Position numbers and translations under genes: made by a program. From assembly GCA_002721725.1 (NCBI GenBank), contig PBLK01000008.1, positions 205,618 to 252,785 on the forward strand: a stretch of 47,168 bases of DNA. The letters are read 5' to 3'. The stretch comes from Rhodobiaceae bacterium (GTDB lineage: Bacteria; Pseudomonadota; Alphaproteobacteria; RS24). Below, piece by piece: positions 34,889 through 42,107 of this stretch; positions within the stretch are counted from its first letter, which is position 1; each line of letters opens with the position of its first letter. Under the pieces are notes generated by a model that worked only from the letters and a program-made list of their open reading frames with translations, did no database searches and was not told where the DNA came from.

Positions 34889-35321
34889 AAGGGTTCTCGG
34901 CGTTTGGATTGAGCCCGGCCATTTTGCAAACATATTTCCATTCCTTGGCCGTCACTGGTTGCACGGAAAGCCTTGAATTATTGACCAGGACCATATTTTC
35001 CAATTTGGGGTCGTCTTTAATTTCAGCCAAGGTGACGTGATGAGCGGCGGTCTCAACGGCAACGATATCGACCATGCCGAAGCGGCCTTTTGGGTCCGTG
35101 TGGTCGGGATAATGCTCTTTAATCACTTCGACTGAGCCCATAATGCGCTTTTCATTGACGGAATGATAAAAGAACCCCTTATCGCCAAGCTTCATCGCCT
35201 TCATATGTTTATTGGCTAAGAAATTGCGCACCCCATCCCAATGTTCGCCCTTGCCCTTGCGGTCGAGCTGGTCTTGCCAGCCCCAAGTATTGGGTTCAGA
35301 TTTGAAAAGCCAATAAGCCAT
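34881..35321 (-). CDS. EVE-domain protein
   Basis: A 146-residue single EVE (PUA-like) domain, starting 'YWLFKSEPNTWGWQDQL' and holding 'GEHWDGVRNFLANKHMKAMK', 'GDKGFFYHSVNEKRIMGSVE' and the end 'PVTAKEWKYVCKMAG'. The aromatic pocket typical of EVE domains reads modified bases in nucleic acids; some family members act in defence or RNA metabolism, but this chromosomal form is a widespread housekeeping gene. It lies between YciI (11-bp gap) and the Rieske gene (overlapping). Confidence 0.92.
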   Translation of the reverse strand: MAYWLFKSEPNTWGWQDQLDRKGKGEHWDGVRNFLANKHMKAMKLGDKGFFYHSVNEKRIMGSVEVIKEHYPDHTDPKGRFGMVDIVAVETAAHHVTLAEIKDDPKLENMVLVNNSRLSVQPVTAKEWKYVCKMAGLNPNAENPYA

Positions 35322-35332
35322 TGCACGCTTCC

Positions 35333-35626
35333 TTACGAATTGGGGTCGGAAAGACCACCGATTAAATGATTCCAGCGGCGAATTTCTACCGCTTCAAATA
35401 GGCCGGCTTTGTTATAAGGGTCATTATCGGCAAAAGCTTGGGCCTCTTGGCGCGTTGCGACGTCGAGTACCAATAAAGTGCCGATCATGGTGTCGCCATC
35501 ATCGCTGATAAACGGGCCGGCAGTTTTCACCCCGTCTTGCCCCAGCACATAGGCAACGTGCTCATTGCGGTTTTCCAGCCGCAAAGCTTCGCTATCGGGT
35601 TTGTCAAAGGCCATAATCACATACAT
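35333..35626 (-). CDS. YciI-family protein
   Basis: A 97-residue ferredoxin-fold protein of the YciI/YCII family with the conserved 'NRNEHVAYVL' His and the Asp-containing 'FADNDPYNKAGLFEAVEIRR' segment that forms the putative active site. The biochemical function of this family is not settled. It follows gpsA by 11 bp and precedes the EVE gene by 11 bp. The gpsA-YciI-EVE order recurs in alphaproteobacteria next to tsaD. Confidence 0.93.
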   Translation of the reverse strand: MYVIMAFDKPDSEALRLENRNEHVAYVLGQDGVKTAGPFISDDGDTMIGTLLVLDVATRQEAQAFADNDPYNKAGLFEAVEIRRWNHLIGGLSDPNS

Positions 35627-35637
35627 TTTTTTACTCC

Positions 35638-36642
35638 TTAATTCTCGCGGGTAATCGGTCGCGCCAACAATTCGGCAATCGCATCATCAACGCCTACCGT
35701 GCCGCTGACAATGGCATTGACGGCGCGGCAAATCGGCATGTCGAGCTTAAGTTTATCGGCTAATTGGACGACCGCGGCGGCGCTCATCGCCCCTTCCGAG
35801 ATAGAATTACGCTCGCCCAAGACGCTGTCCGCATCCGCTCCCTGTCCTAGCTCGTGGCCTAGGGAAAAATTGCGCGACTGGGTGCTTGAGCAAGTCAAAA
35901 TCAAATCGCCGAGGCCCGACAAGCCGCTCAGCGTTTCGACTTGTGCCCCCAATGCGGCCCCCAAGCGGCTCATTTCGGCAAAGCCGCGGGCCGTTACGGC
36001 AGCACGCGCGCTTTCACCCAGCCCTTTGCCAGCCACAATGCCGCAGGCAATGGCTAGCACGTTTTTAATCGCTCCGCCAATTTCAGCCCCTATAATATCA
36101 TCGCTCAAATAGGGGCGAAAATGCGCCGTGCCGATTTGGCGGGCCAAATAATCGCCAAGCGCATCATCCGGGACCGCCAAAGTGACGGCGGTCGGAAGGC
36201 CTCGCGCCACATCAGCAGCAAAACTGGGACCGGACAAGACCGCGATTTGCGGCCGCGGCCAAGTTTCGGCTGCGAGATCCGACATCAACTTGAGGCTGTC
36301 GCGCTCAATGCCTTTGGCGCATAAAACCAGCACCGCATTTTTATTGTGCTGCGCCAGCTGAGCCAGAACCGGGCGGGCAAATTGCGCCGGTACTACCATG
36401 AGGATAATATCGGCCTTTGCCAAATCGGCGAGATTATTGGTCGCGCGAATGGCGGCAGGCAGCGGTATTTCCGGAAGAAACTGATGGTTTTCATGGCTTT
36501 GATTAATGTCGCTGACGGTCTCAACCTCATTGGCCCAAAGGGTGACAGACGCATGCTGGTGCGCCAATACGCAAGCCAGTGCTGTGCCCCAAGCACCGCC
36601 GCCAAGCACCGCCACTTGCGGTTGGTGTTTTAAATCCGCCAT
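35638..36642 (-). CDS. gpsA: NAD(P)-dependent glycerol-3-phosphate dehydrogenase
   Basis: A 334-residue enzyme making sn-glycerol 3-phosphate for phospholipids from dihydroxyacetone phosphate. The N-terminal Rossmann motif is 'VAVLGGGAWGTALACVLA'; other landmarks are 'VLCAKGIERDSLKLMSDL', 'VLSGPSFAADVARGLPTAVT' and the active-site 'GAEIGGAIKNVLAIACGI' with Lys, then 'LSGLGDLILTC'. In many relatives tsaD is directly upstream; here a divergent TetR gene and a short transcription unit lie between them. It heads the minus-strand run gpsA-YciI-EVE-Rieske-acs. Confidence 0.97.
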   Translation of the reverse strand: MADLKHQPQVAVLGGGAWGTALACVLAHQHASVTLWANEVETVSDINQSHENHQFLPEIPLPAAIRATNNLADLAKADIILMVVPAQFARPVLAQLAQHNKNAVLVLCAKGIERDSLKLMSDLAAETWPRPQIAVLSGPSFAADVARGLPTAVTLAVPDDALGDYLARQIGTAHFRPYLSDDIIGAEIGGAIKNVLAIACGIVAGKGLGESARAAVTARGFAEMSRLGAALGAQVETLSGLSGLGDLILTCSSTQSRNFSLGHELGQGADADSVLGERNSISEGAMSAAAVVQLADKLKLDMPICRAVNAIVSGTVGVDDAIAELLARPITREN

Positions 36643-36761
36643 GCCATACTCCCCCTTTCACGCATAACCGTCCCCTCCATAACTTGCAAGCTTTTAGCGT
36701 TAAGGCGCATGCGGTGATAGGGCACCTTATCCAAGGCTGTGGAAAGCTTTTCTAAAAATAG

Positions 36762-36783
36762 TGAATAATTTATTGATTGTTCA
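36762..36783. promoter_or_regulatory. Candidate TetR operator before the tetR gene
   Basis: A 22-bp imperfect palindrome: outer half-sites TGAATAAT and ATTGTTCA, 16 of 22 positions self-complementary. It ends 25 bases before the regulator's ATG. The same half-sites at the same spacing occur at 37627, so I read it as an autoregulatory site. It also lies between tetR and gpsA and could affect both. Confidence 0.55.
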
Positions 36784-36808
36784 ATTTTTCCAAGTTAAAT
36801 TAAGGGTT

Positions 36809-37465
36809 ATGTCGGAATCAGACCTCAAACGCGAAAAGATAATTGACGCGGCGCGCGAGCGTTTCAGCCATTATGGCTATCCCAAAACCACCATTGCCGA
36901 ACTGGCCGATGATTGCGCCATGTCGCCGGGCAATATTTATCGCTTTTTTAAGGGTAAGATTGATATTGCCGTCGAGATTGCACGGCGCGAGGCATTGTCT
37001 GCGGTGGAGGTGATTGAGGCGGTGCTTGAATGTCCGGTGCGCTCATCACGCCAGCGCCTTGAAGAGGTGGTGTTTGCCGATCTGCGCTATACGTTTCATT
37101 TGTTGGAAAACCGCCCAAAAACACTTGAATTGGCGCAAATTGTTGTCTCCGACCGGCCGCAATTTCAAATTGAAAGCCTGCGCCGCGAGCGCCGTGTGTT
37201 TCAGCGTATTTTGCACGAAGGTCAAGCTTCGGGAGAGTTTTACATTGATAATGTGGCGGCAACGACCATTGCGCTGCATGCGGCAACTACCAAATATCGC
37301 TATGCACAACTGTTTACCAACCAGACATTGTCCGAATTGGAGCGCGAATTGGCACATGTAATGACGGTGATTATGCGCGGGTTGATGTCGGCGCAAGATG
37401 CCAAGCCGATCGCCGAGACAATTATTCCGCCGGAAGATACAAATGCGATGGACAGCGCCTCCTGA
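36809..37465 (+). CDS. TetR/AcrR-family transcriptional regulator
   Basis: A 218-residue regulator. The N-terminal TetR DNA-binding domain (residues 7-55) shows 'IIDAARERFSHYGYPKTTIA' and the helix-turn-helix 'ELADDCAMSPGNIYRFFKGK'. The ligand-binding C-terminal domain (about 60-200) has no recognisable ligand motif, although the 'YRFFKGK' recognition helix is close to lipid- or xenobiotic-responsive members. A short-spaced taaggg precedes the ATG. The frame opens from a GTG at 36761, but that start would lie within the palindrome. Candidate targets are its own gene and the short transcript after it, both preceded by similar palindromes. Confidence 0.92.
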   Translation: MSESDLKREKIIDAARERFSHYGYPKTTIAELADDCAMSPGNIYRFFKGKIDIAVEIARREALSAVEVIEAVLECPVRSSRQRLEEVVFADLRYTFHLLENRPKTLELAQIVVSDRPQFQIESLRRERRVFQRILHEGQASGEFYIDNVAATTIALHAATTKYRYAQLFTNQTLSELERELAHVMTVIMRGLMSAQDAKPIAETIIPPEDTNAMDSAS

Positions 37466-37626
37466 TATGTGAGGCGCTATTTTTTATCCGATTGGCGCGA
37501 AAAAATGCCAAACAACGGCAAAAAATTGCATAAAATCATGGATTTTTTAGTGCAAAAGTCAGCGCTTTTCTAAAAAACACAATATAATCAGTATGATGAG
37601 CAGATATTAGACTTTTACGAAAATAT

Positions 37627-37648
37627 TGAATAAATTTCGATTTATTCA
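37627..37648. promoter_or_regulatory. Perfect palindromic TetR operator candidate
   Basis: TGAATAAAT and ATTTATTCA form a perfect 9-bp inverted repeat around TTCG, 22 bp in total. It matches the site at 36762 in 15 of 22 positions with both outer half-sites aligned. It directly abuts the -35 element of the promoter that follows, a position from which a bound repressor would block RNA polymerase. Confidence 0.65.
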
Positions 37649-37679
37649 TTGTTTTTTATTATCACTCATGCTATATAAT
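37649..37679 (+). promoter_or_regulatory. Promoter of the small-protein transcript
   Basis: TTGTTT (37649-37654) and a perfect -10 box TATAAT (37674-37679), spacing 19 bases (slightly long). The region is very AT-rich compared with the rest of the window. Transcription would start near 37685, at the base of the leader hairpin. Confidence 0.55.
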
Positions 37680-37681
37680 AA

Positions 37682-37724
37682 GTATAGCGGGCAAGGAGGC
37701 ATTGTCCTTTTTGCATCGCTATAC
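37682..37724 (+). promoter_or_regulatory. Leader hairpin enclosing an AAGGAGG
   Basis: GTATAGCG (37682-37689) pairs with CGCTATAC (37717-37724), and inside it GCAAGGA can pair with TCCTTTTTGC with two bulged bases. The stem-loop contains AAGGAGG (37693-37699), a perfect ribosome binding site. A TTG at 37702 after it opens a nine-codon frame ending at a TAA (37729-37731). This could be a leader peptide or a regulatory fold; both are inference. Confidence 0.5.
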
Positions 37725-37757
37725 AAGATAAACCCGAAACGCAGTGAGAGCAGATCC

Positions 37758-37880
37758 ATGTTGAAACAAATTTTCTCCCTGACCACCAATTTGAGCGCGC
37801 CGGCTGTCGCAACAGTCCTTCTCGCTCTTTATGGTGTGGCTCTGGTCACCCATACGGTCGCTGGAATTACAATCGTCTAA
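37758..37880 (+). CDS. Small hydrophobic 40-residue membrane protein
   Basis: The ATG at 37758 opens a 40-residue frame: a short basic start ('MLKQIFSLTTNLS') and one membrane helix ('APAVATVLLALYGVALVTHT') ending 'VAGITIV'. A weak ribosome site (gtgagag) lies upstream. I know no family for it. Its frame extends upstream to 37626, but that part lies in the promoter and hairpin and is not likely translated. It sits between a TetR-type operator/promoter and a C-rich structured 3' region, so it may serve as the short ORF of a regulatory RNA transcript. The protein is plausible, not certain. Confidence 0.55.
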   Translation: MLKQIFSLTTNLSAPAVATVLLALYGVALVTHTVAGITIV

Positions 37881-37998
37881 GGGACCCTCCCCCCGAAAGA
37901 CGATACGGCAACTATAACCCTCCCATTATGGTTGCACATGGCCTCCCTCCAGGCCAAAAAGGGCTCCGATGGTCCTCCCCCATCGGAGCCATTTTTAT
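37872..37998 (+). ncRNA. Candidate 3' small RNA with repeated anti-Shine-Dalgarno loops
   Basis: Four consecutive stem-loop candidates cover the end of the small gene and its 3' region, and each exposes a C-rich, CCTCC-like loop. They are ATCGTCT/AGACGAT (7 bp, loop with CCCTCCCCCC), AACC/GGTT (weak, loop with CTCCC), TGGCCT/AGGCCA (6 bp, loop CCCTCC) and the terminator stem (loop TCCTCCC). CCTCC pairs with ribosome binding sites. Alphaproteobacterial CcsR/cuckoo RNAs have this loop type and also lie after a short ORF, although theirs is DUF1127 and this one is not. No expression evidence is available. Confidence 0.5.
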
Positions 37999-38000
37999 TT
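37962..38000 (+). terminator. Strong terminator, probably bidirectional
   Basis: GGCTCCGATGG (37962-37972) and CCATCGGAGCC (37980-37990) make a perfect 11-bp stem with loop TCCTCCC, followed by ATTTTTATTT. On the minus strand the same stem is followed by CTTTTTGG, so it can also end tsaD transcripts coming from the right; the tsaD stop lies inside its T-rich arm. Confidence 0.9.
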
Positions 38001-39074
38001 ATCGAGAGGCCAACGCGCGCGCGCAATTGTAGCCATAGGTCGGGTTTTAACCAGGCCGGCGGCGAAACGTTCCGCACCGGCGCGCGCAATCATAGCAGCA
38101 TTATCGGTGCACAGGGCTGGCGGCGGCACGAAGAGGGTGAAATTTTCAACCTCAGCCGCTTTTTTTAAACGTTCGCGCAAATAAAGATTGGCGGCAACCC
38201 CACCCGCCACAACTAGGCTGAGCGTGTCGCCGGGGCGGCCATTGACTTGGCGGAAGCGGCGCATGGCATGGCCGGTTTGGGCGACTAGACAATCGCCGAC
38301 AGCAGCCTCAAACGAAGCGGCCAAATTGGCCACTTTGGTGTCATCAAGAGGGGCAGCCTTTTCCGCCGCTTGCCGCAGCGCTGTTTTCAAACCGGAAAAA
38401 GAAAAATCGCATGAGGGGTTTTTGTCGCTGACCAGCGGGCGGGGTAAATCATAGGCTCGTCGATCTCCGTGGCGTGCCCGCCTCTCAATTTCTGGCCCGC
38501 CAGGATAATCAAGCGACATCATTTTGGCGGCCTTGTCATAGGCCTCGCCGACCGCATCGTCCAAAGTCTGGCCTAACAGCGAATAATCATCGAGCCCGTT
38601 AACGCTTAGCAATTGGCAATGGCCACCTGAAACCAGCAATAGCAGATAAGGAAATTCAACCTGCTCAGTGAGGCGTGCCGAAAGTGCATGGCCCTCCAAA
38701 TGATTGACCCCGATAAAAGGTTTTTGAGCCGCCAGAGCCAATGCCTTGCCGGTGGTCAGGCCGATCAGCAACCCGCCAATCAGCCCCGGTCCAGCGGTTG
38801 CAGCTATCGCATCCATATCATCCGGTGTGCAGTCAGCCTCCTTAAAAGCCATGGCGATGAGCCGGTCTAGATGGCTTAAATGGGCGCGGGCTGCCAATTC
38901 AGGCACGACACCGCCATAGGGCGCATGGGTTTCTATCTGGCTTAATATCTGATTAGACAATACCCGTCCGGTACCGTCGACCCGGCCTTCACGGAGTTGC
39001 ATTTCGACAATGGCGGCGGCGGTTTCGTCGCAGCTGGTCTCTAGCCCCAGCACATATATCGTGTTTTGCGCCAT
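37995..39074 (-). CDS. tsaD: tRNA threonylcarbamoyladenosine synthase subunit TsaD
   Basis: A 359-residue ASKHA-fold protein (Kae1/Gcp/YgjD family) that, with TsaB and TsaE, transfers threonylcarbamoyl to A37 of tRNAs reading ANN codons. Markers are 'VLGLETSCDETAAAIVE', 'HAPYGGVVPELAARAH', 'ATAGPGLIGGLLIGL', the metal site 'VNHLEGHALSA' and 'LLVSGGHCQLL'. The ATG at 39074 has AAGGAAA just upstream; a frame 61 codons longer has no conservation and runs into hemC. It is divergent from hemC (71-bp gap). Confidence 0.98.
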   Translation of the reverse strand: MAQNTIYVLGLETSCDETAAAIVEMQLREGRVDGTGRVLSNQILSQIETHAPYGGVVPELAARAHLSHLDRLIAMAFKEADCTPDDMDAIAATAGPGLIGGLLIGLTTGKALALAAQKPFIGVNHLEGHALSARLTEQVEFPYLLLLVSGGHCQLLSVNGLDDYSLLGQTLDDAVGEAYDKAAKMMSLDYPGGPEIERRARHGDRRAYDLPRPLVSDKNPSCDFSFSGLKTALRQAAEKAAPLDDTKVANLAASFEAAVGDCLVAQTGHAMRRFRQVNGRPGDTLSLVVAGGVAANLYLRERLKKAAEVENFTLFVPPPALCTDNAAMIARAGAERFAAGLVKTRPMATIARARWPLDK

Positions 39075-39145
39075 CGCTTTCCTTGCCAAGAGTGCCAGCA
39101 CATATATAAATAAGTGGCAAACGGGCGCAAGGACAAGGCCGCATA

Positions 39146-40078
39146 ATGAGTAAAAAAAAGCCTGTGACAATAGGAACGCGCGCATCACCTTTGGCCGTGC
39201 GCCAAAGCACGATGGTGGCAGAGGCCTTGTCTGCCGCCAATCAGCTAGAGGCGACATCTATCGCGCTGACCAAAATCACTACGAAGGGCGACCAAGCGCT
39301 CGATGAGAAATTGTCCGATTTGGGCGGCAAAGGCTTGTTCACGGAAGAATTGGAAAGCGGTTTGCGCGAGGGTGCGTTGGATTTGGCAGTACATTCTTTG
39401 AAAGATTTACCAACGCAAAATGCCGATGGATTGACTTTGGGCGCTATTTTGCCCCGCGCCAATGCCGCTGACATGCTTGTTGTGCGTCACGGATTATCGC
39501 CCACGGGGCTAGCTGATTTGCCGCAGGGTGCGCATGTCGGCACTTCCTCTTTGCGCAGGCAAGCACAGATCTTGCGGGTCCGGCCCGATCTTAAAATATC
39601 CCTTTTGCGCGGTAACATCGGCACTCGGGTGGAAAGGCTCAATGCTGCTGACATGCACGCCACCCTATTGGCAGCAGCCGGTTTGCAGCGTTTGGACATG
39701 GTGCCTGCGGGGGCCGTTGAATTGGACAGCGAGATTGTCTTGCCAGCAGCCGGACAAGGCGCTTTGGCCGTCCAATGCCGTGCCGACGATGAAGCCACAT
39801 TAGCGCTTTTGGCGCCGCTAAATTGCGCGGTAACACAAGCGTGTGTAACCGCCGAGCGCTCTTTTCTAAATGCTTTGGACGGTTCGTGCCGCACCCCGAT
39901 CGCCGCTTTGGCAACCATTACAGATGACACCCTGTATTTGCATGGGCGTTTATTGGCCGATGATGGAAGTGACATGGCAGAAACCCGCGTGACATGTGCC
40001 CCCGATGAGGCGAAAGCGGCTGGGCGGGCGGCGGGCCAAGAATTGCGGCGCTCGGCACCGCATTTGGTCACACGCTAA
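39146..40078 (+). CDS. hemC: Porphobilinogen deaminase (hydroxymethylbilane synthase)
   Basis: A 310-residue enzyme polymerising four porphobilinogens for haem synthesis. It carries 'TIGTRASPLAVRQS', 'ITTKGDQALDEKLSDLGGKG', 'DLAVHSLKDLPT', 'LLRGNIGTRVERL' and the cofactor Cys248 in 'LDGSCRTPIAA', where the dipyrromethane primer attaches. aagga (39129-39133) is a little far from the ATG. The stop shares one base with the hemD start (TAATG), so the two are translationally coupled. Confidence 0.98.
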   Translation: MSKKKPVTIGTRASPLAVRQSTMVAEALSAANQLEATSIALTKITTKGDQALDEKLSDLGGKGLFTEELESGLREGALDLAVHSLKDLPTQNADGLTLGAILPRANAADMLVVRHGLSPTGLADLPQGAHVGTSSLRRQAQILRVRPDLKISLLRGNIGTRVERLNAADMHATLLAAAGLQRLDMVPAGAVELDSEIVLPAAGQGALAVQCRADDEATLALLAPLNCAVTQACVTAERSFLNALDGSCRTPIAALATITDDTLYLHGRLLADDGSDMAETRVTCAPDEAKAAGRAAGQELRRSAPHLVTR

Positions 40079-40815
40079 TGCGCCTCTTGGTAACCCGCCC
40101 ATTGGTGGATGCCATGCCCCTGGCCGAACAATTGGCCGGGCAGGGGCATGATGTATTGGTATCGCCATTAATCAACATTGAACTAGACACACAAGCTCTC
40201 GTGCCGCCGGCCGCTGCCCATGGGGGGCTGGCTTTTACCAGTGCCAACGGAGTGCGCGCTTTCATGGCGCAATCGGATGCTCAGCGCGTGGCTCCTGATG
40301 AGATGGCGGCCTGGCAACAATCGCCCGTCTTCGCTGTTGGCCCGCAAACCGCAGCGGCTGCCCAAGCGGCTGGTTTTACCGCCATCCATCAAGCAGCCGG
40401 TGAGCTGGCCGCTTTGGCACATTTGATTGACGCGCATTATGATGCAGCTTTGCCAGTTTTGCATATTGCCGGCCGTCATCGCTCTGGCGATTTGGCAGCT
40501 TTGCTGGATGAAAAAGCCGTGCCCGCGCAACGCGCGGTGCTTTACCGCGCTGAAGCGGCCGAGACCTTTAGCGATGCAGCGCGTGCTGCATTGAGCGATG
40601 CCGAAGAGCCGGTTGATGGCGTGTTGCTGTATTCGCAACGATCCGCCACGATATTTTTGGCGCTTTATAACGCGCTTCCCCCGCACTCAGCTCTGCGCCC
40701 GACAGCCTACTGTCTGGCGGAGACGATTGCCGACACCGTCAGGGAGGCGGGTTTTATGGCTCATGCACCGATGACAGCTGATAGTGCAGCCTTGCTCGAT
40801 CTATTGGCTGTCTGA
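40078..40815 (+). CDS. hemD: Uroporphyrinogen-III synthase
   Basis: A 245-residue two-lobed protein. Sequence conservation in this family is low; identification rests on 'LLVTRPLVDAMPLAEQLAGQ' at the start, 'LAFTSANGVRAFM', 'VFAVGPQTAAAAQAAGF', 'LLYSQRSATIF' and position directly behind hemC with a one-base overlap. It closes the linear hydroxymethylbilane with inversion of ring D. The mitofilin-like gene follows after 35 bp. Confidence 0.93.
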   Translation: MRLLVTRPLVDAMPLAEQLAGQGHDVLVSPLINIELDTQALVPPAAAHGGLAFTSANGVRAFMAQSDAQRVAPDEMAAWQQSPVFAVGPQTAAAAQAAGFTAIHQAAGELAALAHLIDAHYDAALPVLHIAGRHRSGDLAALLDEKAVPAQRAVLYRAEAAETFSDAARAALSDAEEPVDGVLLYSQRSATIFLALYNALPPHSALRPTAYCLAETIADTVREAGFMAHAPMTADSAALLDLLAV

Positions 40816-40850
40816 TTGCCAAATTTCCCGAATAGCCGCATAATTTTCTT

Positions 40851-42107
40851 ATGTCGGCGAAAACCAAAGAGCAGGCGGAAATCATACCACCCGATACGGA
40901 TGAGAATGCCACGGCGCGCGCGGGCGCACATTTGCGTATGCCGCCGTTGATCGATAATGCGCGAGGCTGGCGCGCTTTGCTGGCGCGCTTTGTAAAGGTT
41001 CCTATATCCAGTTTTTTTTCTGCCGCTTTTGAAGGCGGGAAAACCCTTGTCGTTGGGTTCATGTATAGATTGACGCTGCTTGTTTTGGTTGGCACCGCAC
41101 TGACCGTTACTGGATACGGCATATGGCAGGCGCGCAACATGAGCGTGCCGCACTTTGACGGCTTTTGGCATTCGGAAAATAATACCATTGAAAATGCTCA
41201 CTCAGCAGGCGGACAGACAAACCATGTCGGCGCGGATGATGATATGATTGGTGAGCTCGCAGAACCTTCTATGGGGCAAGGCACAGAGTTTTTGCCTAGC
41301 GGCGGCTTGAAGACATTGAATGAGCACCTTGAAACACCCGATACCGCCCCAAAAAATGCAAATCCAAATTCCACTTTAGACATTGACCAAACTAGCGGGC
41401 AAAATATTGAGGTTAGCGTTCCAAAAAATAATGCGGCACTGTCTCGCCTGCAGGCAAAATATGATGACTTACAGGAAAAATATGCAGCTCTTTTGGTCGT
41501 GCGCGATGCCGAAGAGCAAGCGCAGGCAGCACAAGCTGCGACAAATGCCGCGCAAAATGATTTATTGGCGCGCGCCGCTCTAGGCGATTTGCTGCTGCGC
41601 TTGGATAGTGGGGCGGCTTACGATGATTTGCTGGAGGCTGGAGACTTGGCACGAGTGCTGCGCCGCTCGGAATGGAACCTCCTGGCGCTTTATGCCGATA
41701 GCGGCATTCCAACTCGACCGGCTTTACTGACCCGGTTTGAGTTATGGATCGAGAACACGGGCTCGCCCAATGCAATCGGCCCGAGCGTTCTTGATGGCGG
41801 GTTTTATGGCACCATTCTGGATTGGTTGCGCGCTCACGCCGCTGGTCTGGTGACTGTACGCGTCGCACCGCTCGCCACGGCCGAGGGTGACATTGCGATG
41901 ATTGCCAATGCGCTCGAGCGGGGCCGACACGATGAGGCAGCATGGCGCATGGGCGCTTTATTGCGTCGCATAGAAAGTGACCGCAGCGTTAACCATCCGG
42001 ATGTGGCGAGTTTGCAATTGCTCTATGATGATACGCGCGCGTCGGCTGAACTATGGCCAGTGCTGGCCGCGTTACGCAATGATTATATGGCTGGAGCGCG
42101 GCCATGA
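40851..42107 (+). CDS. Mitofilin/Mic60-family inner-membrane protein
   Basis: A 418-residue protein: cytoplasmic N-terminus, one membrane helix (about 72-91, 'YRLTLLVLVGTALTVTGYGI'), an acidic linker, a short coiled coil (about 200-235, 'LSRLQAKYDDLQEKYAALLV') and a C-terminal mitofilin signature domain (from 'LGDLLLRLDSGAAYDDLLEA' on). Alphaproteobacterial mitofilins are the ancestors of mitochondrial Mic60, which shapes cristae; in bacteria they act at the envelope. Position behind hemD and before hemY is the usual alphaproteobacterial one. Its stop overlaps the hemY start by four bases. Confidence 0.9.
   Translation: MSAKTKEQAEIIPPDTDENATARAGAHLRMPPLIDNARGWRALLARFVKVPISSFFSAAFEGGKTLVVGFMYRLTLLVLVGTALTVTGYGIWQARNMSVPHFDGFWHSENNTIENAHSAGGQTNHVGADDDMIGELAEPSMGQGTEFLPSGGLKTLNEHLETPDTAPKNANPNSTLDIDQTSGQNIEVSVPKNNAALSRLQAKYDDLQEKYAALLVVRDAEEQAQAAQAATNAAQNDLLARAALGDLLLRLDSGAAYDDLLEAGDLARVLRRSEWNLLALYADSGIPTRPALLTRFELWIENTGSPNAIGPSVLDGGFYGTILDWLRAHAAGLVTVRVAPLATAEGDIAMIANALERGRHDEAAWRMGALLRRIESDRSVNHPDVASLQLLYDDTRASAELWPVLAALRNDYMAGARP

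Noticed and set aside
36761-36808. An upstream GTG start extending the TetR protein by 16 residues
   Set aside because: It lies at the edge of the candidate operator, lacks a ribosome binding site, and the added residues are not TetR-like.
37758-37880. DUF1127 protein as found before CcsR RNAs
   Set aside because: The translated peptide has one membrane helix and no basic DUF1127 motif, so only the gene layout is similar.
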